Source: an uncultured Amylibacter sp.
Lineage (GTDB): Bacteria > Pseudomonadota > Alphaproteobacteria > Rhodobacterales > Rhodobacteraceae
Assembly (NCBI GenBank): GCA_905181935.1
Contig: CAJIZV010000003.1
Location: 589,908-653,907 of the forward strand
Reading direction: 5' to 3'
DNA length: 64,000 nt
The notes beneath the pieces were generated by a model, which saw nothing but the letters and a program-made list of their open reading frames with translations, did no database searches and was not told the DNA's origin. This document shows positions 56,688 through 64,000 of this stretch, piece after piece. Position 1 is the stretch's first letter. Each line of letters starts with the position of its first letter. A program made the position numbers and the translations under genes.

Positions 56688-57485
56688 CTATCGTGTGATA
56701 GTCAATGATGTATTTTCACCAACGGAAATGCTAAAGTCTCCCGTATCAGACCGAACAAGGTTGTCCGTTGACTGTAACAATATTAATGATGCATTCGCAG
56801 CTAAGTCAATCTCTACATCATAACTTGCATAAGTCGCAGATTGTATCAATTGTAAGCTAGAGTTGCTACCTAGGTAGCCATTCAAATTCAACGAACTACC
56901 TTCAGATTGCAATACGAAGACTGTCGCGCCGGTTCCTGATGAATATAGATTCGAGACTAAAGAGATTCCTGCCTGCTCCACTGTTGCCTCTAAAGGACCC
57001 CCAAACATTTGAATTTTCTGCGACGCATCACCACCTGCCGTATTAATTTTTGAATTTATGATTTTTTGCCCCGCACCGCTCAGTACTATATTTGAGGACA
57101 GTTTAGATGCAGTAAAGTCGAGTGTTGCTTGATGATCACCACTTCCAGTGATAGTTAGGCCAAAGTCCGACATCGAATTTACAGAAATAGATGCACCGAC
57201 ATTTGTCACACCCGAAGCGTTCTCTGTATCGATAATAAAGTTTGTGAAATTTCCAGATATTTTCATAGGACTGGTTGAACTAAGATCCCCACTGTCATCA
57301 ATACCAGACAATACGCTTTGCCCGGAGATTGATTGAACAATCTCGAAGTTTGAGAATGACCCCAATGTTTGTATGAAATTTAACTCATTAGCTTCGACTG
57401 GTGGCGACACTAATATTCCGCTAATAAAGCATAGGCCGATCGCCACTGCCTTCAGCCTGCGACAAGCATGATAGTCGAACAGCAT
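56688..57485 (-). CDS. Secreted repeat protein of the curli-like locus (third gene)
   Basis: Exported protein of 265 residues. Signal peptide: MLFDYHACRRLKAVAIGLCF...SPPVEA; the mature part begins NELNFIQT, like the other two substrates (GEFHFNQT, NEVRFTQS). It is rich in Ser, Thr, Gly and Asn, has no cysteine after the signal, and contains beta-prone alternations such as GNFTNFII, GSGDHQATLDF and GAGQKIINS. Near the end the repeats FVLQSEGSS, LQLIQSATY and LILLQSTDN carry Gln at regular places. It could be the nucleator (CsgB-like) or a minor subunit of an extracellular amyloid; this is inferred from context and composition. Confidence 0.6.
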   Translation of the reverse strand: MLFDYHACRRLKAVAIGLCFISGILVSPPVEANELNFIQTLGSFSNFEIVQSISGQSVLSGIDDSGDLSSTSPMKISGNFTNFIIDTENASGVTNVGASISVNSMSDFGLTITGSGDHQATLDFTASKLSSNIVLSGAGQKIINSKINTAGGDASQKIQMFGGPLEATVEQAGISLVSNLYSSGTGATVFVLQSEGSSLNLNGYLGSNSSLQLIQSATYASYDVEIDLAANASLILLQSTDNLVRSDTGDFSISVGENTSLTITR

Positions 57486-57507
57486 AGTTTTCCATTCTTA
57501 AATTAAG

Positions 57508-58458
57508 TTATTGATATACTTTTGCATAGCCCGAACTCGCAACACCAAGCGTTACTGCAGCATATGCATTCTCTGTGTTTTGGCGTATAATAAACGTTCC
57601 AGCCCCGTATGAAGTCAAAGACAACTGAACATCAGTGTTATTTGCGAACCCATAACTATCAAAATAGAACCGCCCTGAAGTGTCTTTATCTAGGAAAAGG
57701 TCCAAATTATTTAGATCAGAATCTTGATAGACAAAACCAATTACGTTGCTGCCATCGTTTCCTGACTGTGTAATATTTATGTTTGAGCCATTTGTAGACT
57801 TAGCCATAAGAGTCCAGTTGCTGTCAGAACCAGTGATTTTGAGCCGTATATCTCGACTGCCACTATTTTTCCCAGTTGTTGTGGTAACGCTGTTGCGGTC
57901 TCCACTAATATCATAAACAAGGGTTAAATCGGTTACGCTTGTTGAGCTCGTTGTTTTAATTTCGTTCCTGTCACCTGCGACGTAAGCGGTATAAATTAGA
58001 TTGCCACTGCCGTTTGCAATTGTTTCAGAAAATTTGTTGTTGCTCCCTAGGACGTTTATTGAAACATCAGGCTCTAGAAAGCGAGTAATGTCGAAACTTG
58101 CACCAATCTTTAGGTCAATATCATTGCGGGCTCCATCGACTGCGATGACTAGGCTGGCAGCGACGTTTGTGTCTAAACTATATAGTACAAAATCTGTGGT
58201 ATTGAAGCCAGTGTTGTCAAGTCCAGCGCCTTGGCTAAGGGACAAGTTGGACAAAGAGCCAACGACCAACGCAGGGTTCGAAAGTGATCCGATACTGTTT
58301 CCAGGTGCATCGCTTTGATCAGCTGACATAACTGTTATGGCAGCATTTGAGCCCACAGTCTGTGCTGTCTGATTAAAATGAAATTCTCCAGCATTAACCG
58401 CAGGCCCAATTACGAATGCGGTCACTATAAAAATTTGAATTTTTGGTAACCTCTTCAT
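57508..58458 (-). CDS. Curlin-like secreted repeat protein (second gene)
   Basis: 316 residues with signal peptide (cut after VNA) and mature start GEFHFNQTAQ. Units built around G-x-x-N occur at Gly109 (GARNDIDL), 138 (GSNNKFSE), 162 (GDRNEIKT), 186 (GDRNSVTT) and 210 (GSDSNWTL), that is every 24-29 residues. It aligns along its length with the next gene's product, so the two come from a tandem duplication. Gly-x-x-Asn turns between short beta strands are the feature of curli subunits, although the Ser and Gln of the E. coli repeat are mostly missing. Probably a fibre subunit. GAGGAG precedes the ATG. Confidence 0.68.
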   Translation of the reverse strand: MKRLPKIQIFIVTAFVIGPAVNAGEFHFNQTAQTVGSNAAITVMSADQSDAPGNSIGSLSNPALVVGSLSNLSLSQGAGLDNTGFNTTDFVLYSLDTNVAASLVIAVDGARNDIDLKIGASFDITRFLEPDVSINVLGSNNKFSETIANGSGNLIYTAYVAGDRNEIKTTSSTSVTDLTLVYDISGDRNSVTTTTGKNSGSRDIRLKITGSDSNWTLMAKSTNGSNINITQSGNDGSNVIGFVYQDSDLNNLDLFLDKDTSGRFYFDSYGFANNTDVQLSLTSYGAGTFIIRQNTENAYAAVTLGVASSGYAKVYQ

Positions 58459-58516
58459 TTTGAACTCCTCAATATGATTGCCAAGAGCAGCGTACGCTGC
58501 ACTTGGCAGTTTTAAA

Positions 58517-59437
58517 TTACATCTTCACGTCAACGTCTGCACCGGCAGCCAATGTCATACTAACGTTATAAACTGAAGCGTCTGTGTTTTGTGTCAGGTC
58601 AAAATCGCCAGTGCCAAGGGTTGTCAGATTGATCGTCGCGCTAGAACCGGCAGACATATCGACTGTTGTTACAGCGAAGGCACCTGCTAACGCAGCAGCG
58701 ATATCAAGATCCATGGTGGAGCTGGTACCTTGCTGACTAATAACGCCAGTCACATTGGCACCCGCAGTTTGCAAAACATCTACAGTTGATGACACCGCAG
58801 ACTTCGCATTTACAGTCCAGTCATTAGACGATCCTCTGATATCCACATCTAAATTGCGCGCACCAACTTTGGAAACGCCGGTATTTACTGTTAGATCGTT
58901 GTTGTTACCAACGATGTCATAATCAATGTCCATCGCGGTCACACCACTGCCTGAGGTCGTGTCAATATCGTTGGAATCGCCGGTCACTAATGCGTTATAG
59001 ACCAAAGAATCTGTGGTTTGAGCTATGACTTCTACAAACGTGTTGGTATTGCCTGTAACAGCAACATCAACGTCAAGCGTTGACCAAGCAGAGTCTGTGG
59101 ACGCGCCGTAAGTCAAATCGAAATCGTTGCTGTCCCCAGTGAAGGCCAAATTGATTGTTCCTGAGCCAACATCAGCTGTGAACACATCAATGTCAGCTTT
59201 GTTTGCGTCCCCACTTTGATTGATTGCTAAGGTCGCCAGCGACCCTGTCACATTGGATTTATCAAGTGGATTGCGCCCAATAAAGTTTGTTTTCCCAAAT
59301 GACTGATTGATGTCAAAAACTGTGATTGCAGCTGTGCCAGCAGTTCCCTGACTAGATTGCGTGAAACGAACTTCGTTTGCGGACACTGAAGACGCCGCAA
59401 TCGTTGCGGCTACAATCATTGTAAGTTTAGTTTTCAT
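58517..59437 (-). CDS. Curlin-like secreted repeat protein (first gene)
   Basis: 306 residues; signal peptide MKTKLTMIVAATIAASSVSA, mature start NEVRFTQSSQ. Six units are centred on Gly76 (GDANKADI), 101 (GDSNDFDL), 129 (GNTNTFVE), 153 (GDSNDIDT), 177 (GNNNDLTV) and 202 (GSSNDWTV), spaced 24-28 residues, with alternating hydrophobic residues before and after. There is no cysteine. The most acidic of the three (many Asp), typical for a marine surface protein. It lies directly behind csgG and is the likeliest main fibre subunit. G+C is clearly above that of the flanking core genes (30 of 60 in one sampled line). Confidence 0.7.
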   Translation of the reverse strand: MKTKLTMIVAATIAASSVSANEVRFTQSSQGTAGTAAITVFDINQSFGKTNFIGRNPLDKSNVTGSLATLAINQSGDANKADIDVFTADVGSGTINLAFTGDSNDFDLTYGASTDSAWSTLDVDVAVTGNTNTFVEVIAQTTDSLVYNALVTGDSNDIDTTSGSGVTAMDIDYDIVGNNNDLTVNTGVSKVGARNLDVDIRGSSNDWTVNAKSAVSSTVDVLQTAGANVTGVISQQGTSSTMDLDIAAALAGAFAVTTVDMSAGSSATINLTTLGTGDFDLTQNTDASVYNVSMTLAAGADVDVKM

Positions 59438-59506
59438 TATTTATTTTCCTTAAGTAGATTGACCCTATCACTTCCATACGGGCGGGCCGTAAACCGCATG
59501 GTTTCT

Positions 59507-60283
59507 CTAAGAGGCGGCCTCTACAGCCCACCAGTCATTCTCAATGCCACGCTTGGTTAGTTCGAAAATTGCGCTTGCGATTGCCTTTCGAACTGCAAGT
59601 GACACGGGTTCGTTAGATGCCGTACCGGCCTCAAAAGCCATCGAAGTCGTATTCAGAATTTGTAGACCGGAGACCCCATTCATTTGACTGAGAACTTCTT
59701 TGCTAGCGTATACAGACTCCAAAACTTCGCCTGTTTGGACAGACACTGCTCTTAAAATAATACCGACTTGATCTGATTGCACTTGACTACTAGAATTGAT
59801 TGAAGAAATGCCAAAACCTTGAAAGTTGTCATAAATTTTTCGATCATATGACACAGCACCACCCGTCAAAATTAGACCGGGTAGCAGCCATGGCGGCAAT
59901 TGTTCTTCAGCATCTTCGCCTAACGCTGAACTAACGATTCTACGTTCATTAATTATATCTTGAATAGACTCACGTTCGACGACGCGATACCATTCACCAT
60001 CTCCTGCCAATTTTAGTTCCTGAACTAATAGGGAGCTAAGTCCCTGTAGAATTGCAGAAGACATACTGGACGTATTCCGGTCTAATACTGCTCGTTGTCC
60101 AGTTTGGTCCGTAAATGAGTAGACACCAACGATTAGCCTCTTTGAAATGGGCTTTTCGAGCTCAAACAACTCGTCAAAAACCGACTGCTGCAAGGTGCTA
60201 GGAGGCTTTACTTCCTTGATTAATGGGTGCGAGCAAGCCGACAAAACGGACGAAGCCAGAAGAAATAATATCTTGATTTGCAT
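59507..60283 (-). CDS. csgG: Curli secretion channel lipoprotein CsgG
   Basis: Outer-membrane lipoprotein that forms the nonameric export pore of type VIII secretion. Lipobox LSAC (MQIKILFLLASSVLSAC) at the N-terminus; then VGVYSFTDQTGQ, LAGDGEWYRVVERESIQDIINERRIV, ILTGGAVSYDR, DQVGIILRAVSVQTGEVLESV and SNEPVSLAVRKAI, all matching CsgG in order. 258 residues against 277 in E. coli. The stretch between TGQ and LLV has no aromatic residue. Its ATG overlaps the csgF stop by one base, so both are coupled. Confidence 0.9.
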   Translation of the reverse strand: MQIKILFLLASSVLSACSHPLIKEVKPPSTLQQSVFDELFELEKPISKRLIVGVYSFTDQTGQRAVLDRNTSSMSSAILQGLSSLLVQELKLAGDGEWYRVVERESIQDIINERRIVSSALGEDAEEQLPPWLLPGLILTGGAVSYDRKIYDNFQGFGISSINSSSQVQSDQVGIILRAVSVQTGEVLESVYASKEVLSQMNGVSGLQILNTTSMAFEAGTASNEPVSLAVRKAIASAIFELTKRGIENDWWAVEAAS

Positions 60284-60732
60284 CAGCTCACCGGGAGTTC
60301 AATAAGAGTTTCAACGCCATTTGCATCAATAATTGTAAGACTAAGAAGCCCGTTAAGCCTTGTATAATTGATGCCTACATCACCAATCATGAAATCTGCT
60401 TGTTCTTCACCCGTTAGAATTTGATCAGCAAAGCCTTGAGCCAACCGAACTTGCAAAACACTAGTAAGCGATTCAACCAAGCGATCAGCCGGCGTTTTTA
60501 CATTAGCAAGACGAGCGATTTCGCGATCCAACTCTCTTTGCTTGGCTACTATTTTAGCTTGCTTGGAATCTTTCATGCCTTTTTCAAGCTGCATGACTTG
60601 TAGAGCTTGGTAATTTGAGCCCCCAAACTGAGGTAAGATCGGTTCATAAGACATTTCCGCAGAAACGCTCTGAGAAAATAGCCCGGCAAAGTGAACAGTG
60701 AGAACGCATACGCCTATTTTTTTAATCATCAT
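60283..60732 (-). CDS. csgF: Curli assembly protein CsgF
   Basis: Exported accessory protein of 149 residues that docks in the CsgG pore and helps nucleation at the cell surface. After a signal peptide (cut near VSA) comes EMSYEPILPQFGGSNYQAL, where FGGSN equals the CsgF N-terminus that inserts in CsgG; a charged helical linker follows; the C-terminal domain has LVESLTSVLQVRLAQGFADQIL and LLSLTIIDANGVETLIELPV, as in CsgF. It is the first gene of the csgF-csgG-substrate operon, opposite the two-component regulator. Confidence 0.82.
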   Translation of the reverse strand: MMIKKIGVCVLTVHFAGLFSQSVSAEMSYEPILPQFGGSNYQALQVMQLEKGMKDSKQAKIVAKQRELDREIARLANVKTPADRLVESLTSVLQVRLAQGFADQILTGEEQADFMIGDVGINYTRLNGLLSLTIIDANGVETLIELPVS

Positions 60733-60917
60733 TATAAGCAGCAGCCCCGAGTTCTGTGTTCAAAATAATCAAAATATTTAAGTAGGGGTAATAAAGATGT
60801 GTGCGCATTATCGTCATCCAATCAGAGTGTTTGGATGTGTTATAGCCGCACTGATCAGAAAAGCTTAATAGCCATAATAAGTTAGCCGATGATTAGGTAA
60901 ATTTTATTATGTTGATC

Positions 60918-60967
60918 GATGTAATTAGTGTTAGCCATATTGGATGTAGTTAGTATTAGTTATATTG
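60918..60967. promoter_or_regulatory. Tandem 25-bp direct repeat in the csgF/regulator gap
   Basis: Two abutting 25-base copies (60918-60942 and 60943-60967), both starting GATGTA and ending ATATTG, agree at 21 of 25 bases. They lie in the 312-base gap between csgF and the response regulator. A 25-base period places both on nearly one face of the helix, fitting two dimers of a LuxR-type regulator. Likely operator for the adjacent response regulator. Confidence 0.6.
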
Positions 60968-61044
60968 GTAGCTAACGATGATTTTGCACTTTGAATCAGA
61001 AGTCTATTAATCCATATACAATTTTAAATGTTATGATGGGTTTG

Positions 61045-61704
61045 ATGATGATCACTGTAGGATTACTAGAAGACAACAAATTGATGGCAAAACATTTGGG
61101 GACAATCTTAGATAACTGGAGTTTTGTGTCTGAAGTTTTCTATTTTAAAACAAACGAAGAATTTGAAATAGCTTCTCATAAAATTCCTCTAAACGTATTA
61201 TTAGTTGATCTAGACCTTAACGGTGAAAGTGGCATCAAATCCTTAATAGTTAATGCGTCCCTTCCTAAACCAGCAATTGCCATCGTTGTGTCCTCTTCAT
61301 TGGATGCAAATTTAGTTATTTCAGCTCTGTCAAATGGAGCGATCGGGTACCTTTACAAAAACGACCCCGAGATGAAAATGATAGAAGATATCAAGTGCAG
61401 CTTACGCGGAGAGTCCCCTATATCGATGCAAATTGCGTCCATCCTCGTAAAACGACTGAATAATACTAAAGAATCTCAGTTTTCTGGCAGTATTAACAGT
61501 GTGAACTTCAAGAAAATTTTAACAAAACGGGAAACTGAAATTCTAGACATACTTGCCAAAGGTCTATCAAATAAAGAAATTTCCAATATTTTTGATTTGT
61601 CGGTGCATACTATAAACGTACATGTCAGAAATATTTATAGAAAGCTGCAGGCCTCTAATAGAACAGAGGCTGTTTTTGAGGCTAAAGCCCAAGGTATTCT
61701 ATGA
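61045..61704 (+). CDS. LuxR/NarL-type response regulator
   Basis: Two-domain regulator, about 220 residues. The receiver starts MMITVGLLEDNKLMAKHLG, with the phosphoacceptor Asp in LLVDLDLNGESGI and the conserved Lys in IGYLYKND. The C-terminal LuxR helix-turn-helix is LTKRETEILDILAKGLSNKEISNIFDLSVHTINVHVRNIYRKL. An open frame from a TTG at 60991 adds 18 residues of no known match; ATG at 61045 or 61048 starts where receivers begin. It overlaps the kinase gene by four bases. By position it takes the role that CsgD has in E. coli, but it has a complete phosphorylation site. Confidence 0.88.
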   Translation: MMITVGLLEDNKLMAKHLGTILDNWSFVSEVFYFKTNEEFEIASHKIPLNVLLVDLDLNGESGIKSLIVNASLPKPAIAIVVSSSLDANLVISALSNGAIGYLYKNDPEMKMIEDIKCSLRGESPISMQIASILVKRLNNTKESQFSGSINSVNFKKILTKRETEILDILAKGLSNKEISNIFDLSVHTINVHVRNIYRKLQASNRTEAVFEAKAQGIL

Positions 61705-63506
61705 GATTTTTTTTAGCTTTAGCGTCAATTGCTACTGTAATCGTAGTTTCTGCATACTGTGTTTTATCGAATTTTGTAGAAATCGAAAAAGAACCTTTAG
61801 GCACAATAATTTATAAGAGTAACAGTTCAATAAACATCCCCTTTTCCGCTCTTAATATGCCTGGTGAAACAATAGAAATCGAGTTCAAATTATCTGTTCC
61901 AGGCGACCAGGTTGGAAGTTATATATACTTTAAACATATTAGTGGTTCTCTTGCGGTCTACTCCAAAGTTGATCAACTTCTAGCTCAAACATCACCAGAG
62001 CGGTTTTTCCGACAAACGAGCCTTAACAATTGGTATTTAAAGCTACCGGAAGGGGAAACTGCTAGTTCGATAAAACTAATATATAACAGTGCAGATAAAA
62101 ACATCTCTTCGATAACGTCACCCTATCTCTTAGATGAGGGTGAACTCGCGGTTAATATTAATAAACACAGGCATGTTTATGAAGGATTGCAGTTTGGCAT
62201 TTTCGTTAGTGAGTTAGTTGCCCTTTTTTCCCTCATAATCCTTGTCAGTGCGCAGATTTTAAAACTCGAAGCATTGCCATTGCTTATAATATCGACATTC
62301 GTAGTTCTTCAAAGCACTGGAAACGTTATCGCGCAGGCAAATCCATTATCTGATTATTTTGTTTATGTACTTTATCTTGCACCCTTGTGTGGATTGAGTG
62401 TTTTTTTCCTAGGCTTGGGCGCTGATCAGGTTCGCAAGAATATAATTTGGTTCATTGGCTTAGCTTTTTTTGCATTTGCGTTAATAGTTCTTAAATCTTT
62501 TGGAATTTTAAACGCTGGTTTTACACATCTATACTTCAACATACCGATTTTTTTATCTTTAATGTTCAGCCGAGTAATTTATACGTGCTTCTATGTAAAG
62601 TCGGAAAAGAAATTTGCTGATTACTTTTTAGCAACGAGCATTTTTACAGCAATTATAACCTTTGCCATTGATATTTCAGCTTGGATTGGGTATTTGGAGC
62701 TTAATGGCCCGTTGTCGCATATTTCTATACTTTTATTTTTTGTTTCGACCATGATATACTTTTCCAGCTTTCAAATTGAATTAAAAAATCAAGCTGAAGG
62801 CAATGCTTTAACAATGGAAAATCTTTTATTAGCGCAGCAGAAACGGCTGGACAAAAAAACCAAACACCTTGTTTCTATGAAATTGATGCAACAGAAAAAC
62901 AATCTGTTTAGTAGCTTTGCAAACGATTTGCATGATGGGTTATTGGGCTACTTGCATATGGTAAATATCCTTGCAGATTCGCCCTCCTCATCAGATGCAG
63001 CCGAAATTAAAAAACTGTCTGTACGTGCTATACAAGAAATCCGCATTATCTTGCATCAACAGGAAGAGGTTGATTTTAACTTAAAAGCGTTTGTAAATTT
63101 TATAGATGAAGTTTTGTGCGAACCGTTGCGTTATAGTGGTATCCAGATTGATTTTGATCAGACTAAATTACAGCCAGAACATTTTGACTACGTTATCTCA
63201 AATCTGCAACTTTTCAGAATAATGCAAGAAGCTGTTCATAATGCTTCAGCACGCGCAAATTCAAAAAAAATATCATTATGTTTTTGGTCAACAGAATTTA
63301 ATATGTTCCATATAAAAATAGAAAACAGCGAGGGGCAAGCTCTTTCAGTAAAAGATAAACAGGGTAATGGAATACAAAATATGATTAATCGGGCTAAATC
63401 AATATCAGCGGAATTAAATATCAAGTCCTCGAGTGAGGGCGCGATTATTTCAATAAAATACCCACTGCAAAATCAAGTAAACTCGTCCCTCGAAAATGGG
63501 AGATAA
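61701..63506 (+). CDS. Membrane sensor histidine kinase (NarX/7TM-DISM-like)
   Basis: 601 residues. One N-terminal helix, an extracytoplasmic domain of about 130 residues (beta-rich, like the DISM extracellular domain), then a block of about seven helices (165-350), a coiled coil (365-400), a HisKA_3-like box FANDLHDGLLGY with His411, and an ATPase domain with the N box RIMQEAVHNASARA and G box KQGNGIQNMINRA. This kinase class pairs with NarL/LuxR regulators such as the one it overlaps. It probably senses an outside signal and controls the divergent curli-like operon. Confidence 0.87.
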   Translation: MRFFLALASIATVIVVSAYCVLSNFVEIEKEPLGTIIYKSNSSINIPFSALNMPGETIEIEFKLSVPGDQVGSYIYFKHISGSLAVYSKVDQLLAQTSPERFFRQTSLNNWYLKLPEGETASSIKLIYNSADKNISSITSPYLLDEGELAVNINKHRHVYEGLQFGIFVSELVALFSLIILVSAQILKLEALPLLIISTFVVLQSTGNVIAQANPLSDYFVYVLYLAPLCGLSVFFLGLGADQVRKNIIWFIGLAFFAFALIVLKSFGILNAGFTHLYFNIPIFLSLMFSRVIYTCFYVKSEKKFADYFLATSIFTAIITFAIDISAWIGYLELNGPLSHISILLFFVSTMIYFSSFQIELKNQAEGNALTMENLLLAQQKRLDKKTKHLVSMKLMQQKNNLFSSFANDLHDGLLGYLHMVNILADSPSSSDAAEIKKLSVRAIQEIRIILHQQEEVDFNLKAFVNFIDEVLCEPLRYSGIQIDFDQTKLQPEHFDYVISNLQLFRIMQEAVHNASARANSKKISLCFWSTEFNMFHIKIENSEGQALSVKDKQGNGIQNMINRAKSISAELNIKSSSEGAIISIKYPLQNQVNSSLENGR

Positions 63507-63509
63507 CCT

Positions 63510-63523
63510 CCCGTCTGTCTGCC
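63510..63523. repeat. Imperfect copy of the tRNA-Ser 3' end (possible att remnant)
   Basis: CCCGTCTGTCTGCC matches CCTGTCTGTCCGCC of the tRNA 3' end (55972-55985) at 12 of 14 bases, in the same orientation, four bases after the kinase stop. It could mark the far end of an island inserted at the tRNA. The short length makes this uncertain. Confidence 0.35.
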
Positions 63524-63601
63524 GTCAGCGCCTATGGGTCCAGATAGGGTAATTTGATAAGAGAGTGTTTTGGGCTCATCGTAACCACTGAAGAGTGGAA
63601 G

Positions 63602-63673
63602 ATGAGACAGACAACTGGAACGCGCAAAAGTTACGGCGAGAAGCTGGTCAAAGATATCAAGCTATCGACATGA
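63602..63673 (+). pseudogene. IS3-type transposase OrfA N-terminal remnant
   Basis: A 23-codon frame, MRQTTGTRKSYGEKLVKDI..., which I recognise from memory as the start of OrfA in IS3-group elements of Rhodobacterales. It stops with TGA at 63671-63673, before the helix-turn-helix region. The rest of the element is not visible. Confidence 0.5.
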
Positions 63674-64000
63674 CGGGGCAGCAACTACGTGGTCAGCTAA
63701 AGGCCAAACTCGCAAGCCGTCACTGAAAGTGCAGTAGCACTATTGGCTGAGAACAACCTTCTGATTTCGTAACTTGGGTTTGTAGGGCTATACTAGCGAT
63801 GGCGGATTCATTTCGTTGTAAGATATGGGCCTCATGACGGCATTGTCAGATAAACTTGACGGGCAAGCAGCTAATCCTTAATTCTGGTTGATGACAGCAC
63901 ATAAGGTATTGTTAAACAAACTTAACGTCCCATTAGCGCTCCTAATTTTATTGCTAGCCCATTTGCATAACCTGATGCTTGATCTACTTAGTCAGTCGAC
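63674..64000. other. Non-coding remnant DNA at the window end
   Basis: No gene is supported on either strand. Two similar stretches near 63840 and 63906 (18 of 25 bases alike, around ATTGT...AAACTT) may be worn inverted- or direct-repeat ends of mobile elements. Otherwise nothing seen. Confidence 0.35.

Noticed and set aside
1..64000. CRISPR arrays or prophage structural genes
   Set aside because: No regularly spaced identical repeats and no cas or phage head/tail genes were seen.

Overview
The window looks like chromosome from a low-GC marine alphaproteobacterium, most likely a streamlined Roseobacter-clade (Rhodobacterales) organism. This is inferred from gene content: fused TRAP transporter, Ctc-type L25, an AcuI-type acrylyl-CoA reductase, two agmatinases with two PuuA-type ligases, an HpsN-type sulfonate dehydrogenase, and a DUF3772-like MscS channel. 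Most of the window is AT-rich and densely packed. Two stretches are visibly richer in G+C: about 22.1-27.06 kb, and the curlin-like genes near 57-60 kb.

0-16 kb is mostly core: the end of sdhB, an unknown exported protein, an aldo/keto reductase, a family II pyrophosphatase, a RecD-like helicase, an SLC13/RCK permease, an agmatinase, an SDR, the rimI-tsaB-nfu operon, pth, rplY, an alpha-hydroxyacid dehydrogenase, trpA and ychF. A decayed GntR/FCD regulator follows (15.75-16.43 kb).

16.6-27.7 kb is a polyamine and transport region: class III aminotransferase, agmatinase, two divergent PuuA-type gamma-glutamylpolyamine synthetases, a PuuB-type oxidase, then a TRAP transporter and a TerC-type membrane protein. 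27.7-41 kb is catabolic: a GMC oxidoreductase and a divergent IclR regulator around a near-perfect palindrome, then an eight-gene minus-strand run. That run has an HpsN/O/P-like trio (candidate dihydroxypropanesulfonate oxidation), a uronate-dehydrogenase-like protein, an amine oxidase-fold protein, hydantoinase A and B and a Rieske oxygenase. An isochorismatase-fold hydrolase lies opposite.

41-56 kb holds metY with a divergent Lrp regulator, an M20 peptidase, a back-to-back DUF4198/HupE pair, acuI, a class V aminotransferase, photolyase, cfa, cysteine synthase, an MscS channel and tRNA-Ser(GGA).

The most unusual part starts at the tRNA-Ser. After about 700 bp of decayed DNA, including a methyltransferase N-terminal scrap, there is a compact curli-like (type VIII) secretion locus. 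It has csgF, csgG and three secreted proteins, two of them clearly carrying regular G-x-x-N repeats. A divergent two-component pair (LuxR-type regulator and NarX-like kinase) adjoins it. No csgE, csgC or csgD is present, and the CsgG constriction segment lacks the aromatic residues known from E. coli. An imperfect copy of the tRNA 3' end and an IS transposase remnant follow, suggesting a tRNA-targeted island. This is the best candidate in the window for an undescribed system.
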